DNA of 64,000 bases from Vampirovibrionales bacterium. GTDB taxonomy: Bacteria > Cyanobacteriota > Vampirovibrionia > Vampirovibrionales > Vampirovibrionaceae. The notes under the pieces are model-generated. The model was not told where the DNA came from, made no database searches, and saw nothing but the letters and a program-made list of their open reading frames with translations. The stretch spans positions 1 to 64,000 of the forward strand of contig JADJRF010000005.1 in NCBI GenBank assembly GCA_016712355.1. The letters run 5' to 3'. This document shows, piece after piece, positions 37,292-45,686 of this stretch; the first letter of the stretch is position 1, and every line of letters starts with the position of its first letter. Both the position numbers and the translations under genes were made by a program.

Positions 37292-38494
37292 ATGAATACC
37301 ACCCGAGAGAGAGTCCCGACGTCGCCCAATGAAGCCTTTACGCCCCATCACCTGACGGCGCTGCTTGCGCTGGATCAAATTCCGGGCCTTGGCGCCCGCA
37401 CCTGCCGCAAGTTGCTGGAGGCCACCGGCTCGCCGCAACTGTTATGGGAGCAATTTGACGAGGTTTTGCAAGCCACACCCGCCTCGGCGCGCACCCAACC
37501 CCTCATCGCCGCCTGGCGGCAAACGCGGCAGCGGATTCAGCCAGAAGAGTTACTGCGTCAATGCGAGGCGCTATCGATTCAGCCGATAGGGCTCGGCGAT
37601 GCCCTGTATCCGCCGATGCTCGCCCATGTATACGACCCGCCGATTGTCCTGTACGCGCGCGGAAACCCCGGCGCACTGCAAGGCAAAACCATCGGGTTTG
37701 TAGGCACGCGCAAGGCCTCGGCCTACGGCAGGCAAGTGACCGAGCGGCTGATTGGGGATCTGGCGCCCTGCGGGGTCACCATTATCAGCGGGCTAGCGAT
37801 GGGGATCGATGCGTGCGCACATCAGGCGGCGCTGGCAAATCACCTGCCGACTGTGGCGGTCTTTGGCTGCGGCATTGATCAGATTTATCCGCGCGCGCAT
37901 GAGCGTCTGGCAAGCGAGATTCTGGCCAGCGGCGGCGCGCTGGTCAGCGAGTATCCGCCGGGCGCTCCGGGGTCGCGGGCGACGTTTCCCCAGCGCAACC
38001 GCATTATTGCCGGGCTCTGCTACGGCGTCGCCGTCATAGAAGGCGATATCGCCAGCGGCTCGATGATTACCGCACGCGCCGCGTTTGAGGAAGGGCGCGC
38101 CGTTTTTGCCGTTCCGGGCAATGTGTTCAGCCCTGGCAGTCAAGGGCCCATCAAGCTTTTAAAAGACGGCGCCGCGATGCTCACTTGCGCCGACGATCTT
38201 TTAAGCGAACTACGATGGTTGAAGCCGGATCAGGCCCGACAACCCAGCCTGTTTGAGGCAACAGGCCACGTTGCGAGCGAGGGCTGCGCAGCCTCTGCGG
38301 AAAAATCGCCTCAAGAGGCGTTATCTCCTGAAGAACGTGAAATTCTGGCGCTCATCGAGTTTGAACCGACCCCCACTGAACGCCTTCAGCAGCGCAGCGG
38401 TCTGCCTGCCGCCACGCTGAGCCAGGCCCTGACCATGCTGGAACTTGCCGGACACATCGCACTGTTGCCTGGCGCGAAAGCCTGTCGCTTGTGA
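37292..38494 (+). CDS. dprA: DNA processing protein DprA
   Basis: 400 residues. A short N-terminal helix-hairpin-helix (LLALDQIPGLGARTCRKLLEA) precedes the Rossmann-like DprA fold: IGFVGTRKASAYGRQVTERL, GVTIISGLAMGIDACAHQAAL, TVAVFGCGIDQIYPRAHERL, FPQRNRIIAGL, GSMITARAAFEEGRAVFAVPG. The C-terminal winged helix (TPTERLQQRSGLPAATLSQALTMLELAGHIALLPG) is the RecA/ComFA-binding-like end. DprA loads RecA on incoming single strands in transformation, so this organism may be competent. Earlier in-frame starts at 37157 overlap the divergent promoter and are rejected. Confidence 0.95.
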   Translation: MNTTRERVPTSPNEAFTPHHLTALLALDQIPGLGARTCRKLLEATGSPQLLWEQFDEVLQATPASARTQPLIAAWRQTRQRIQPEELLRQCEALSIQPIGLGDALYPPMLAHVYDPPIVLYARGNPGALQGKTIGFVGTRKASAYGRQVTERLIGDLAPCGVTIISGLAMGIDACAHQAALANHLPTVAVFGCGIDQIYPRAHERLASEILASGGALVSEYPPGAPGSRATFPQRNRIIAGLCYGVAVIEGDIASGSMITARAAFEEGRAVFAVPGNVFSPGSQGPIKLLKDGAAMLTCADDLLSELRWLKPDQARQPSLFEATGHVASEGCAASAEKSPQEALSPEEREILALIEFEPTPTERLQQRSGLPAATLSQALTMLELAGHIALLPGAKACRL

Positions 38495-38573
38495 GACGCT
38501 CTTTTCCGGCGTGACGGCTGACGCGTCGCGCGTTCGTGCTGTTTTCCCCTTGCTTATCTGGAAGTAAACGCTT

Positions 38574-41500
38574 ATGCCCGGACACCTGCTCCTGATTGAC
38601 GGCCACTCGCTGGCGTTTCGCGTGTATTACGCGTTGGAACGCACGCAGATGAGCGCATCGGACAAGACGCCGGTGTGGGCCGTGTATGGTTTCTTGAACG
38701 CGCTGTTTAGTCTGCTGCGCAAAACGAGTCCTGAGGCCATCGCGGTCTCATTCGACGTTGGGCGCGAGACGTTTCGCACCGAGCTGTATCCGCAATATAA
38801 GGCGCATCGCGAGTCGATGCCCGAGTCAATGCGCTCGCAAATGACGCTCATTCGCCAAGGCGTGGAGAAACTGGGGATTCCAGTCTATGAATTGCCGCAA
38901 TTTGAAGCCGATGACGTGATTGGCACGCTCGCCCGCCAGGCCAGCGAAGAGGGCTGGGCGGTCCAGATTTTGACCGGCGATCAGGACGCATTCCAACTGG
39001 TGAGCGCAGAAGCTGGCGTCTCGGTACTGATTCCGGCGCGAACGCCCAAAGAAGAGGCGCGCGCCTATGCGACCCGCGACGACGTGTTTGCCAAGTACGG
39101 CGTGTATCCTGAACAGGTCGTTGATTTCAAAGCGCTGAAGGGCGACCCCTCGGATAATATTCCCGGCGTGCCGGGGATTGGCGATAAGACCGCCGCCTCG
39201 TTGTTGGCGCAACACCAGACGCTGCAAGGCGTTTATGCGAATCTGGACGCGCAGAAAGGCAAGCTGCGCGAGCGATTGGAAACGTATCGCGATCAGGCGT
39301 TTCTCAGTCAACGGCTGGCGACAATCGATCGGCAGGCGCCGATTCGCGCAGACTTTGCGCATTGCGGGCTGTCGATCCCTGATCTGCCGGATTTTCTGGC
39401 GTATCTCGATCGATTGGAGTTTCGCAGCTTTCGTCAACAGGCCCCGGATTTGCTGCGGCCATTTCTGACAGACGCAGATTCTGACGTCTTCTCGCCTGCC
39501 GCCGTTTCGACTTCTTCGACGGTTTCTGCCGCCTCAGTTACGTCGCTTGCTGTGACGCCGCCGACCGGCGATCAGGCCGGGCAACGTTCGCTGTTCGCCA
39601 GCGCGCCCGAGTCGTCGGAATCATCGCAAACGCCGCCCTCCCAAGCGGCGTTACTCCGCCCGCCCATCAGCGAAATCGAGCACGAGCTGGTCGTCTCCGC
39701 CGATCAGTTGGCCGCCTGGACGGCGCGCCTACGCGCGGCGGGCGCGTTTGCGATTGATTTGGAAACCACCGGACTTGATATGTTCGCTGATACGATTGTC
39801 GGCGTATCGTTGGCCTATTTTGAGGGCGACGCATGGCCGCGAATCACCCGACGCGCCGCGCTGCCGTTGACGCTGGCGGATGGTCCTCAAGAGTTTATGG
39901 CGCTGGAGGCTCTTGCCGAGCCGCAAGCCCGCGCCATTCGCGCAGCGTATATTCCTGTGGCGCATTCGCAGAGTGACGCGCCGCAACTGGGTTGGGAGGC
40001 GACGCGCGAGGCGCTGCGCCCGCTGCTGGAAGACGACGCGATCGTTAAAATTGCGCATAACGCCAAATTCGAGCGCCAGATGTTACTCTCTCACGGCGTG
40101 AGCCTGCGCGGACTGGTCGTTGATACCATGTTGGCCAGCTACGTCGCGCGCGCCGAACGACGTCATGGGCTTAAATCGCTAGCCTATGAGCTGTTTCGTT
40201 TTGAAATGCGCGACCTGCGAGACATCATTGGCAGTGGCAAGAAAGAGATCTCGTTTCGTGACGCGCCCATCGCCGAAGCGGCACCGTATGCGGCAGCAGA
40301 CGCCTATGCGACGCTGCGACTCGCGGAATATTTCGTCCGCACGCTGGATTCAGAGCGACAAACGTTATTATATGAGCTTGAACTGCCGCTGACAGACGTG
40401 TTAGCGCGCATGGAGCGAGAAGGCGTTCATCTGGATGCCGCCTATCTCGGGAGCCTCAGCGCGCGCATGGGCGAGCGCCTGTTGGCGATGGAAGCAGAAA
40501 TTCACGCGCTGGCGGGCTTGCCGTTTAATATCAATTCGCCGCGACAGGTGGGAGATGTTCTTTTTGAGCGTCTGGGCATCGCGCCGCTGCACAAAACCAA
40601 GACAAAATCCGCTTACAGCACCGACGCCAAGGCTCTGGAGCGTCTTGCGGGCGAACATCCTGTGGTGCAGAAGATTTTAGATTATCGTCAACTGTTTAAG
40701 CTTAAATCTACTTACGTGGACAGTCTGCCCACAATGGTAAACCCGGCTGACGGGCGCATTCATACCAGCTTTAATCAGACCGTGGCGGCCACCGGGCGGC
40801 TCTCCAGCAGCGACCCGAATTTACAGAACATCCCCATTCGCGCCGAAGAAGGCCGTCAGATTCGCGCCGCCTTTATTCCGCATCATCCCGAGGCGGGCGA
40901 TCGGCTCGTATCGGCGGATTATTCGCAAATTGAACTGCGCTTGCTCGCCCATTACAGCGAAGATCCGCATCTGACCCGCGCATTCGAGGAAGGATTGGAT
41001 GTTCATGCGGCGACGGCAGCCCTGGTGTTCGGCGTCGATCTCGCGGACGTAACCAAGGAGATGCGCTACAAGGCCAAAACCGTCAATTTTGGCGTGATTT
41101 ACGGCCAAACTGCGCATGGCCTGGCGCAACAACTCCGCATTCCGCGCGCGGAGGCAGCGGAATTTATCGAGCGCTATTTTGCGCAATATCCCCGCGTGCG
41201 CGCCGCCATTGAGGGGGTTCAGGATCAGGCGCGCGAAACCGGCCGCGTAGTAACCCTGTGCGGGCGCGCCCGCGATCTCAGCGAAGGGCTCAAGAGCGAG
41301 GTGCGCAGCATCCGCGAATTTTCGGAGCGAGCGGCGTTTAACACGCTGCTACAAGGTTCCGCCGCCGACTTGATGAAAGCGGCCATGATCGCGCTGATGC
41401 GACGGCTCGACGCGCACGGCGCGCGCAGCAGGCTATTGCTTCAGGTCCACGATGAACTGGTGCTTAACGTCGTGGCCGAGGAGTCGACGCTTTTAGACAC

Positions 41501-41591
41501 GCTTATCCGGGACGCCATGACGCTTGAGCAACCGCTGCGCGTGCCGCTGGCCGTGGATATCCAGTCGGGCCCCTCGTGGCTGGAAAGCTAG
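38574..41591 (+). CDS. polA: DNA polymerase I
   Basis: 1005 residues. The 5'-3' exonuclease domain (LIDGHSLAFRVYYALER, FEADDVIGTLARQA, LTGDQDAFQLV, GVPGIGDKTAASLL) covers about 1-290. A Ser/Thr/Ala-rich linker of about 60 residues follows. The 3'-5' domain has motif I FAIDLETTGLD, motif II IAHNAKFERQML (Glu where E. coli has Asp) and motif III YAAADAYATLRL; the polymerase shows TGRLSSSDPNLQNIPIR, DYSQIELRLLAHYS, NFGVIYGQTAHGLA and VHDELVLNV. All motifs are readable, so proofreading may be retained. ATG 38574. Follows dprA by 79 bases. Confidence 0.97.
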   Translation: MPGHLLLIDGHSLAFRVYYALERTQMSASDKTPVWAVYGFLNALFSLLRKTSPEAIAVSFDVGRETFRTELYPQYKAHRESMPESMRSQMTLIRQGVEKLGIPVYELPQFEADDVIGTLARQASEEGWAVQILTGDQDAFQLVSAEAGVSVLIPARTPKEEARAYATRDDVFAKYGVYPEQVVDFKALKGDPSDNIPGVPGIGDKTAASLLAQHQTLQGVYANLDAQKGKLRERLETYRDQAFLSQRLATIDRQAPIRADFAHCGLSIPDLPDFLAYLDRLEFRSFRQQAPDLLRPFLTDADSDVFSPAAVSTSSTVSAASVTSLAVTPPTGDQAGQRSLFASAPESSESSQTPPSQAALLRPPISEIEHELVVSADQLAAWTARLRAAGAFAIDLETTGLDMFADTIVGVSLAYFEGDAWPRITRRAALPLTLADGPQEFMALEALAEPQARAIRAAYIPVAHSQSDAPQLGWEATREALRPLLEDDAIVKIAHNAKFERQMLLSHGVSLRGLVVDTMLASYVARAERRHGLKSLAYELFRFEMRDLRDIIGSGKKEISFRDAPIAEAAPYAAADAYATLRLAEYFVRTLDSERQTLLYELELPLTDVLARMEREGVHLDAAYLGSLSARMGERLLAMEAEIHALAGLPFNINSPRQVGDVLFERLGIAPLHKTKTKSAYSTDAKALERLAGEHPVVQKILDYRQLFKLKSTYVDSLPTMVNPADGRIHTSFNQTVAATGRLSSSDPNLQNIPIRAEEGRQIRAAFIPHHPEAGDRLVSADYSQIELRLLAHYSEDPHLTRAFEEGLDVHAATAALVFGVDLADVTKEMRYKAKTVNFGVIYGQTAHGLAQQLRIPRAEAAEFIERYFAQYPRVRAAIEGVQDQARETGRVVTLCGRARDLSEGLKSEVRSIREFSERAAFNTLLQGSAADLMKAAMIALMRRLDAHGARSRLLLQVHDELVLNVVAEESTLLDTLIRDAMTLEQPLRVPLAVDIQSGPSWLES

Positions 41592-41712
41592 CCCCGTATC
41601 CCCCACAAACAGAACCGACGCAAGCGCCCAACACGAGAGGCGTACTTGCCGCCGACTGCTTATAACATCTGGGCCCGCCCCCCTATCTTTTCCAGTTACC
41701 CAGAGTAGCGCA

Positions 41713-43065
41713 TCAAACGATTGTCTCCGTATTTTGACTGCGCTTCGGCAAGAAACGCCAAAGCGCCAAGCATCCCAGGATTCCGGAAAGCAGCGATGCC
41801 AGAAGGATACCTATTTTTGCGGCCGATATAAGCTCCGGCTCCGCAAAGGCAAGGTTGGTAATAAAGATGGACATAGTAAAACCGATCCCGCCAAGACAAC
41901 TGGCGCCATACACCTGAGCCCAGCTAATGCCAACGGGTAATGTTGTCCACCCCAGTCTGACAGATAGCCACGCGAAGGCGGTAATCCCCAATTGCTTTCC
42001 GAATATCAGGCCCAGCAGGATGCCCAGCGTAACAGGATGCAACAAAGCGTCCGTCAAATGGTAAGAGCCAATGGAGACGCTTGCATTCGCAAGGGCAAAC
42101 ACGGGCATTATAAAGTACGTTACCCAGGGACCGAGTGAATGCTCCAAGCGCTGAAGCGGGGATTGCGCCTCCTCGCATAGGGTTTCGATATGCTGAACAC
42201 TCTCCTGATAGTCTTTCTCCGAGAGAATAGAACAATCTTCGATGCGAGAGCATGTTGTTGCAATGCGATTGAAGGTTGAAACGCCATCTTCGCAAAATTG
42301 ATCTGCCCGAATCTTGGAGTTGGCCGGAATGGTGAATGCAAGCAATACGCCTGCCAAGGTCGGGTGAACGCCTGACATCAACATGGCATACCAGAGAGCG
42401 ACTCCAAGAATCGCATAGTACAGGAGCTGGCGGGCGCCGGAGCGGTTCATCAGCATTAGCACGCCAATTAAGGCGATGGAGAGAATGATGTAATGCCACT
42501 CGATAGCATGGGAGTAAAACAACGCAATAATGAGAACCGCTCCAAGGTCGTCTATGATTGCCAACGCCGTCAGAAACACTTTCAACCCCAGTGGAACTCT
42601 ATCGCCGAGCAATGCCAACACCCCGATAGCGAAGGCGATATCTGTAACGGTGGGGATACCCCATCCGGTAAAGTAGGCGGAGCCGGGTGGATTGAAAGCA
42701 GAGAATATCAATCCGGGAAGCAGCATGCCGCCGATGGCCGCCATGATGGGGAACATCGCCTGTTTTCGGGTGGACAGTTCTCCAACCAGTAATTCTCTCT
42801 TGATCTCCAGACCCACCACAAAGAAGAAGATAGCCATAAGGCCATCGTTAATCCAAAAGTGCAGGGAATGCGCCGAGGAGAAGGGGCCAAATGCGATAGA
42901 AATGGGGGTATTCCAGAATTGGTTGTACCCCCCTGCCAAAGGAGAGTTGGCCAGCAGAAAAGCGGTTAATGCCGCCAACAGCAGGAGAATGGCTCCAGAT
43001 GCAGAAAGTTGGAAGAATTTCTGGAATGGCCCGATTACCAATCGTTTTGTCCAGGTCGTGAACAA
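41713..43065 (-). CDS. nhaA: Na+/H+ antiporter NhaA
   Basis: About 450 residues, with the extended N-terminal helix and multiple membrane segments. GGMLLPGLIFSAFNPPGSAYFTGWGIPTVTDIAFAIGVLALLGDRVPLGLKVFLTALAIIDDLGAVLIIALF contains the TDIAFAI and AIIDDLGA blocks; the Asp pair in IIDDLGA is the Na+/proton site. A cytoplasmic loop (about residues 245-300) is longer than in E. coli NhaA and Ser/Cys/Glu-rich. The start is TTG 43065; no ATG is available between the upstream stop and the first conserved residues. Exchanges Na+ for H+ for pH and salt homeostasis. Confidence 0.92.
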   Translation of the reverse strand: MFTTWTKRLVIGPFQKFFQLSASGAILLLLAALTAFLLANSPLAGGYNQFWNTPISIAFGPFSSAHSLHFWINDGLMAIFFFVVGLEIKRELLVGELSTRKQAMFPIMAAIGGMLLPGLIFSAFNPPGSAYFTGWGIPTVTDIAFAIGVLALLGDRVPLGLKVFLTALAIIDDLGAVLIIALFYSHAIEWHYIILSIALIGVLMLMNRSGARQLLYYAILGVALWYAMLMSGVHPTLAGVLLAFTIPANSKIRADQFCEDGVSTFNRIATTCSRIEDCSILSEKDYQESVQHIETLCEEAQSPLQRLEHSLGPWVTYFIMPVFALANASVSIGSYHLTDALLHPVTLGILLGLIFGKQLGITAFAWLSVRLGWTTLPVGISWAQVYGASCLGGIGFTMSIFITNLAFAEPELISAAKIGILLASLLSGILGCLALWRFLPKRSQNTETIV

Positions 43066-43393
43066 TCTCCAGCCCTTATCGCTTTATACCTGTTTTTAAT
43101 CATATCGCGGATGGAAAAATGTCCAAAACAGAAGGGCGCAAGGCCTCTTCTTCTTCATGCTTACGGTTGCTGCCCCATCTGCGGCGCTCGGCGTTTGTCA
43201 GAGGCGATGCTGACAGGCGGCGGTTCATGAGGCTGATTGCGCAGGCCTCCCTACCTTGCTTGCAGAACAAGCCCGTTGAAACGCTATAAACTGCCTTGGA
43301 GTATGCTGTGACGTGTCACACACTTCCAGCAAAACGACGAAAAACCGAAAACGACCCAAAAAGGGAATCGGGGATCGTGTTTTGAAATCTAAG
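43066..43393. other. Intergenic region with a CRP/FNR-like palindrome
   Basis: About 330 bases between nhaA and tRNA-Arg. A perfect 14-base palindrome TGTGAC-GT-GTCACA lies at 43307-43320. No gene recognised. Confidence 0.45.
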
Positions 43394-43466
<73 letters not shown>

Positions 43467-43546
43467 GTAGCGCCTATCGCCTCTTATTGTACTTAAATCA
43501 AGCCCTAAAAAATCAACGATTTTAGCGAGAAGCGCTGCGCGCGGCG

Positions 43547-43747
43547 CTAGGCAGGGATAAAGCTGCGCAAAAATGTCAGCGCGGCTTCCAGCGTTTGAAA
43601 AAAAAGGTCTGCCAATGGGTTGGGGACAATAACCAGCGCCAGAGACGTCAGAACCGCAGCAATGGTCAATGCGCCCGCATATTCGACGACGCCTTGCCCC
43701 CGGTTATAGCGTCGCTGATTGTCAAAAAATTGCATCCAGTTGACCAT
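43547..43747 (-). CDS. Flp-type IVb pilin-like protein
   Basis: 66 residues. A short hydrophilic leader (QFFDNQRRYNRGQG) is followed by VVEYAGALTIAAVLTSLALVIV, matching the type IVb pilin signature: cleavage after Gly, a conserved Glu at position five of the mature protein and a single hydrophobic helix. The mature part of about 50 residues is as short as other Flp pilins. No tad assembly genes are in the window, so it is an orphan here. A membrane-anchored small protein is the alternative. Confidence 0.7.
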   Translation of the reverse strand: MVNWMQFFDNQRRYNRGQGVVEYAGALTIAAVLTSLALVIVPNPLADLFFQTLEAALTFLRSFIPA

Positions 43748-43855
43748 AGAGCCGGATCAGTCCTTGCCGTTATATCGATGCGATAGCTTATAACCGGCTT
43801 ATTCCCGCCAGCGTGTTGCGGCAAACGACTTGTAACTAAAGCGTTTCAAAACCAG

Positions 43856-43888
43856 CAGGCCCCGCACGCATACCACGTACGGGGCCTG
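43856..43888 (-). terminator. Terminator behind hsp20
   Basis: 13-base stem CAGGCCCCGTACG/CGTGCGGGGCCTG (one wobble) with a seven-base loop; TTTT follows four bases later on the minus strand. Stops the hsp20 transcript; may also work for the opposite direction. Confidence 0.8.
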
Positions 43889-43907
43889 AGGCGACGACAT
43901 GCTGACG

Positions 43908-44378
43908 TTACCCGACGGCAGATTCAGCCTGAGTAATCGCCACTTTGGTGCGACGCGTCTGAACCGCCAACGGGATTTTAATGGTAAGCAAGCCGTCTTT
44001 GAAACTCGCCTTGGCGTCTTCAGGGCGGACTTCGGCCGGCAGGGTCATCTTGCGGGTAAATTGCCCTTCGAAGATCTCCCGGTGAAGGACCTTACCGGCG
44101 TGTTCGCGCGCATTGTCGCCACGAGCCGAGATCATCAGGACGTTATTTTCGACTTCCACGTCGATGTCTTCGGGCGCATACCCAGCAACGCTGGCTTCTA
44201 TAATGAGTTCCTGCTCGCTGAGCGCCAGATTAATTGCGGGAACGCCCGGCGTCTGGCCCTGAGCGCGCCCGGCAGGACGCCAGGCAGGCGACAGGGGTTC
44301 CAACATGCGATCCATTTCTTCGAAAATCCGTGACAGATCGCCTTTCACGTCAGTAATAGGGCGCAGTGTCATCATCAT
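43908..44378 (-). CDS. Small heat-shock protein, Hsp20 family
   Basis: 156 residues. An N-terminal arm with LSRIFEEMDRML precedes the alpha-crystallin domain: PAINLALSEQELIIEASVAGYAPEDIDVEVENNVLMISA, FTRKMTLPAEVRPEDAKASFKDGLLTIKIPLA. The C-terminal tail after the domain is short and lacks a clear I-x-I, so oligomer contacts may differ. AAAGGAG ten bases before ATG 44378 supports this start. No CIRCE element was seen in the 200 bases upstream. Confidence 0.93.
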   Translation of the reverse strand: MMMTLRPITDVKGDLSRIFEEMDRMLEPLSPAWRPAGRAQGQTPGVPAINLALSEQELIIEASVAGYAPEDIDVEVENNVLMISARGDNAREHAGKVLHREIFEGQFTRKMTLPAEVRPEDAKASFKDGLLTIKIPLAVQTRRTKVAITQAESAVG

Positions 44379-44588
44379 GGCAATTCAACTCCTTTCAGAC
44401 ACGGGAACGAAACCCGGACGCAACGCCCGAACAAGGGTCTATTTAAAAATGGGGATTACCTACGTCCGGCAGCATTTATCATCTGTAACCAATGGCATCA
44501 TAATCCCGCGATCGAAAGAAACCGGGTTTTTTAAACTTTTTTTCAGAATAAAGTCCTGAAAGGCGAAAAATGCCCCTCATACCAGCGT

Positions 44589-45317
44589 TCAGTCTTGCGG
44601 CGGCTCCAGATTAAACCAGCCGCCAGCGTGCAAGGTGCTTTTTCCAATAGTTTGCGAAGGCCCCATAGGCGTCCCCCACAGAGGAGTCGAACTGGCTCCC
44701 ACCGCCGAATTCAGCGCCCCCAGCGCCCCGGTTTCGACCAGACGCTTAATATATTTACCAATTAAATCGGTTTCGATATTGACCAGCGTATCCGGGGCGC
44801 GATCGCCCAGACTCGTATGGCTGAGCGTGTGGGGAATAATCGCAACCGAAAAGACGAGCCCTTCAATTGTGTTGACCGTGAGACTGATACCGTCAACGGC
44901 GACAGAGCCTTTCTCGATAAAATACGACGCCAGCGCCGGGTCCAGCAGCCGAAAATGATAGATAAAGCTGATGCCGTCTTCCTGAACAGAGACCACGCGC
45001 GCGCGGCCGTCGACATGGCCACTGACAAAATGGCCGCCAATGCGATCGGCTGGCCTGAGCGGACGCTCCAGATTCACGCGCACGCCGGAGCGGTAATCGC
45101 CAAAAGTTGTTTTGGAGAGCGTTTCGGGAGACGCTTCAATGGTGAATGCGCCAAGGGTTTTGGCAACAATCGTCGTGCAGACGCCATCGATGGCGATGCT
45201 GGCGCCAATGTCGGCGTCCTGCAGCACGTCGCGCGCGCTGACCGTGATGGTACTGCCAGCGGGCGAGGCATCTACCGCCTGAACGACGCCGACTTCCTCA
45301 ATCAATCCAGTGAACAT
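44589..45317 (-). CDS. ribE: Riboflavin synthase alpha chain
   Basis: 242 residues with two lumazine-binding repeats. Repeat 1 begins MFTGLIEEVG and contains IGASIAIDGVCTTIV and FTIEASPETLSKTTFGD; repeat 2 has GGHFVSGHVDG, GSVAVDGISLTVN and FSVAIIPHTLSHTSLGD. Converts two molecules of dimethylribityllumazine to riboflavin. The last 40 residues after KYIKRLVE are a Gly/Ser/Pro-rich extension beyond the usual end. No FMN riboswitch is visible upstream. No other rib gene is in the window. Confidence 0.95.
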   Translation of the reverse strand: MFTGLIEEVGVVQAVDASPAGSTITVSARDVLQDADIGASIAIDGVCTTIVAKTLGAFTIEASPETLSKTTFGDYRSGVRVNLERPLRPADRIGGHFVSGHVDGRARVVSVQEDGISFIYHFRLLDPALASYFIEKGSVAVDGISLTVNTIEGLVFSVAIIPHTLSHTSLGDRAPDTLVNIETDLIGKYIKRLVETGALGALNSAVGASSTPLWGTPMGPSQTIGKSTLHAGGWFNLEPPQD

Positions 45318-45686
45318 TCGCCCAATCCTTTCAAGTCCCCAAGGGAACGCCCGATGTAAACGTCTTAATGACGGCCGCGCCTCCAGATGCCTGCGGATCA
45401 GACCGCCTGTTGATTCGACGCGTTCTGCAGCAAAGCCCGTCTATCAGAAGCGCCCACGCAATGAACATCACAATAACCCAAATGACGGACGGCTTCCAGC
45501 CGCCGGCGCACGCGCTGAGAATGTCGCGCCGATCGCGTATTGACCCGACCTGTTGGCACGGTATACTGGTTCTTCGGGCCTTCCGCCAGCAGATTTCCGC
45601 GACCTTTCACGTGTAAACGGCGCTGGCGCAAGGATCGATCCGTCTTGAGCCGCGCGCCGGATTCGGCGTAATTCCCGGAGCTGTCT
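45318..45686. other. Region between ribE and hppA
   Basis: About 370 bases between divergent genes. It holds the possible small membrane ORF at 45331-45468 and presumably both promoters. I searched it for FMN riboswitch landmarks and found none. Confidence 0.45.
45331..45468 (-). CDS. Possible small membrane protein upstream of ribE
   Basis: A 45-codon frame from ATG 45468 to a TGA 13 bases before ribE. The start MFIAWALLIDGLCC is hydrophobic and continues a hydrophobic stretch already open upstream (VIWVIV), followed by a basic RTRRINRR segment, the positive-inside pattern of a single-span protein. No clear ribosome site and no known family. Support is the amino-acid pattern and position only. 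Confidence 0.28.
   Translation of the reverse strand: MFIAWALLIDGLCCRTRRINRRSDPQASGGAAVIKTFTSGVPLGT

Noticed and set aside
45318..45686. Possible FMN riboswitch upstream of ribE.
   Set aside because: The conserved aptamer blocks are not readable in the 370 bases upstream of ribE.
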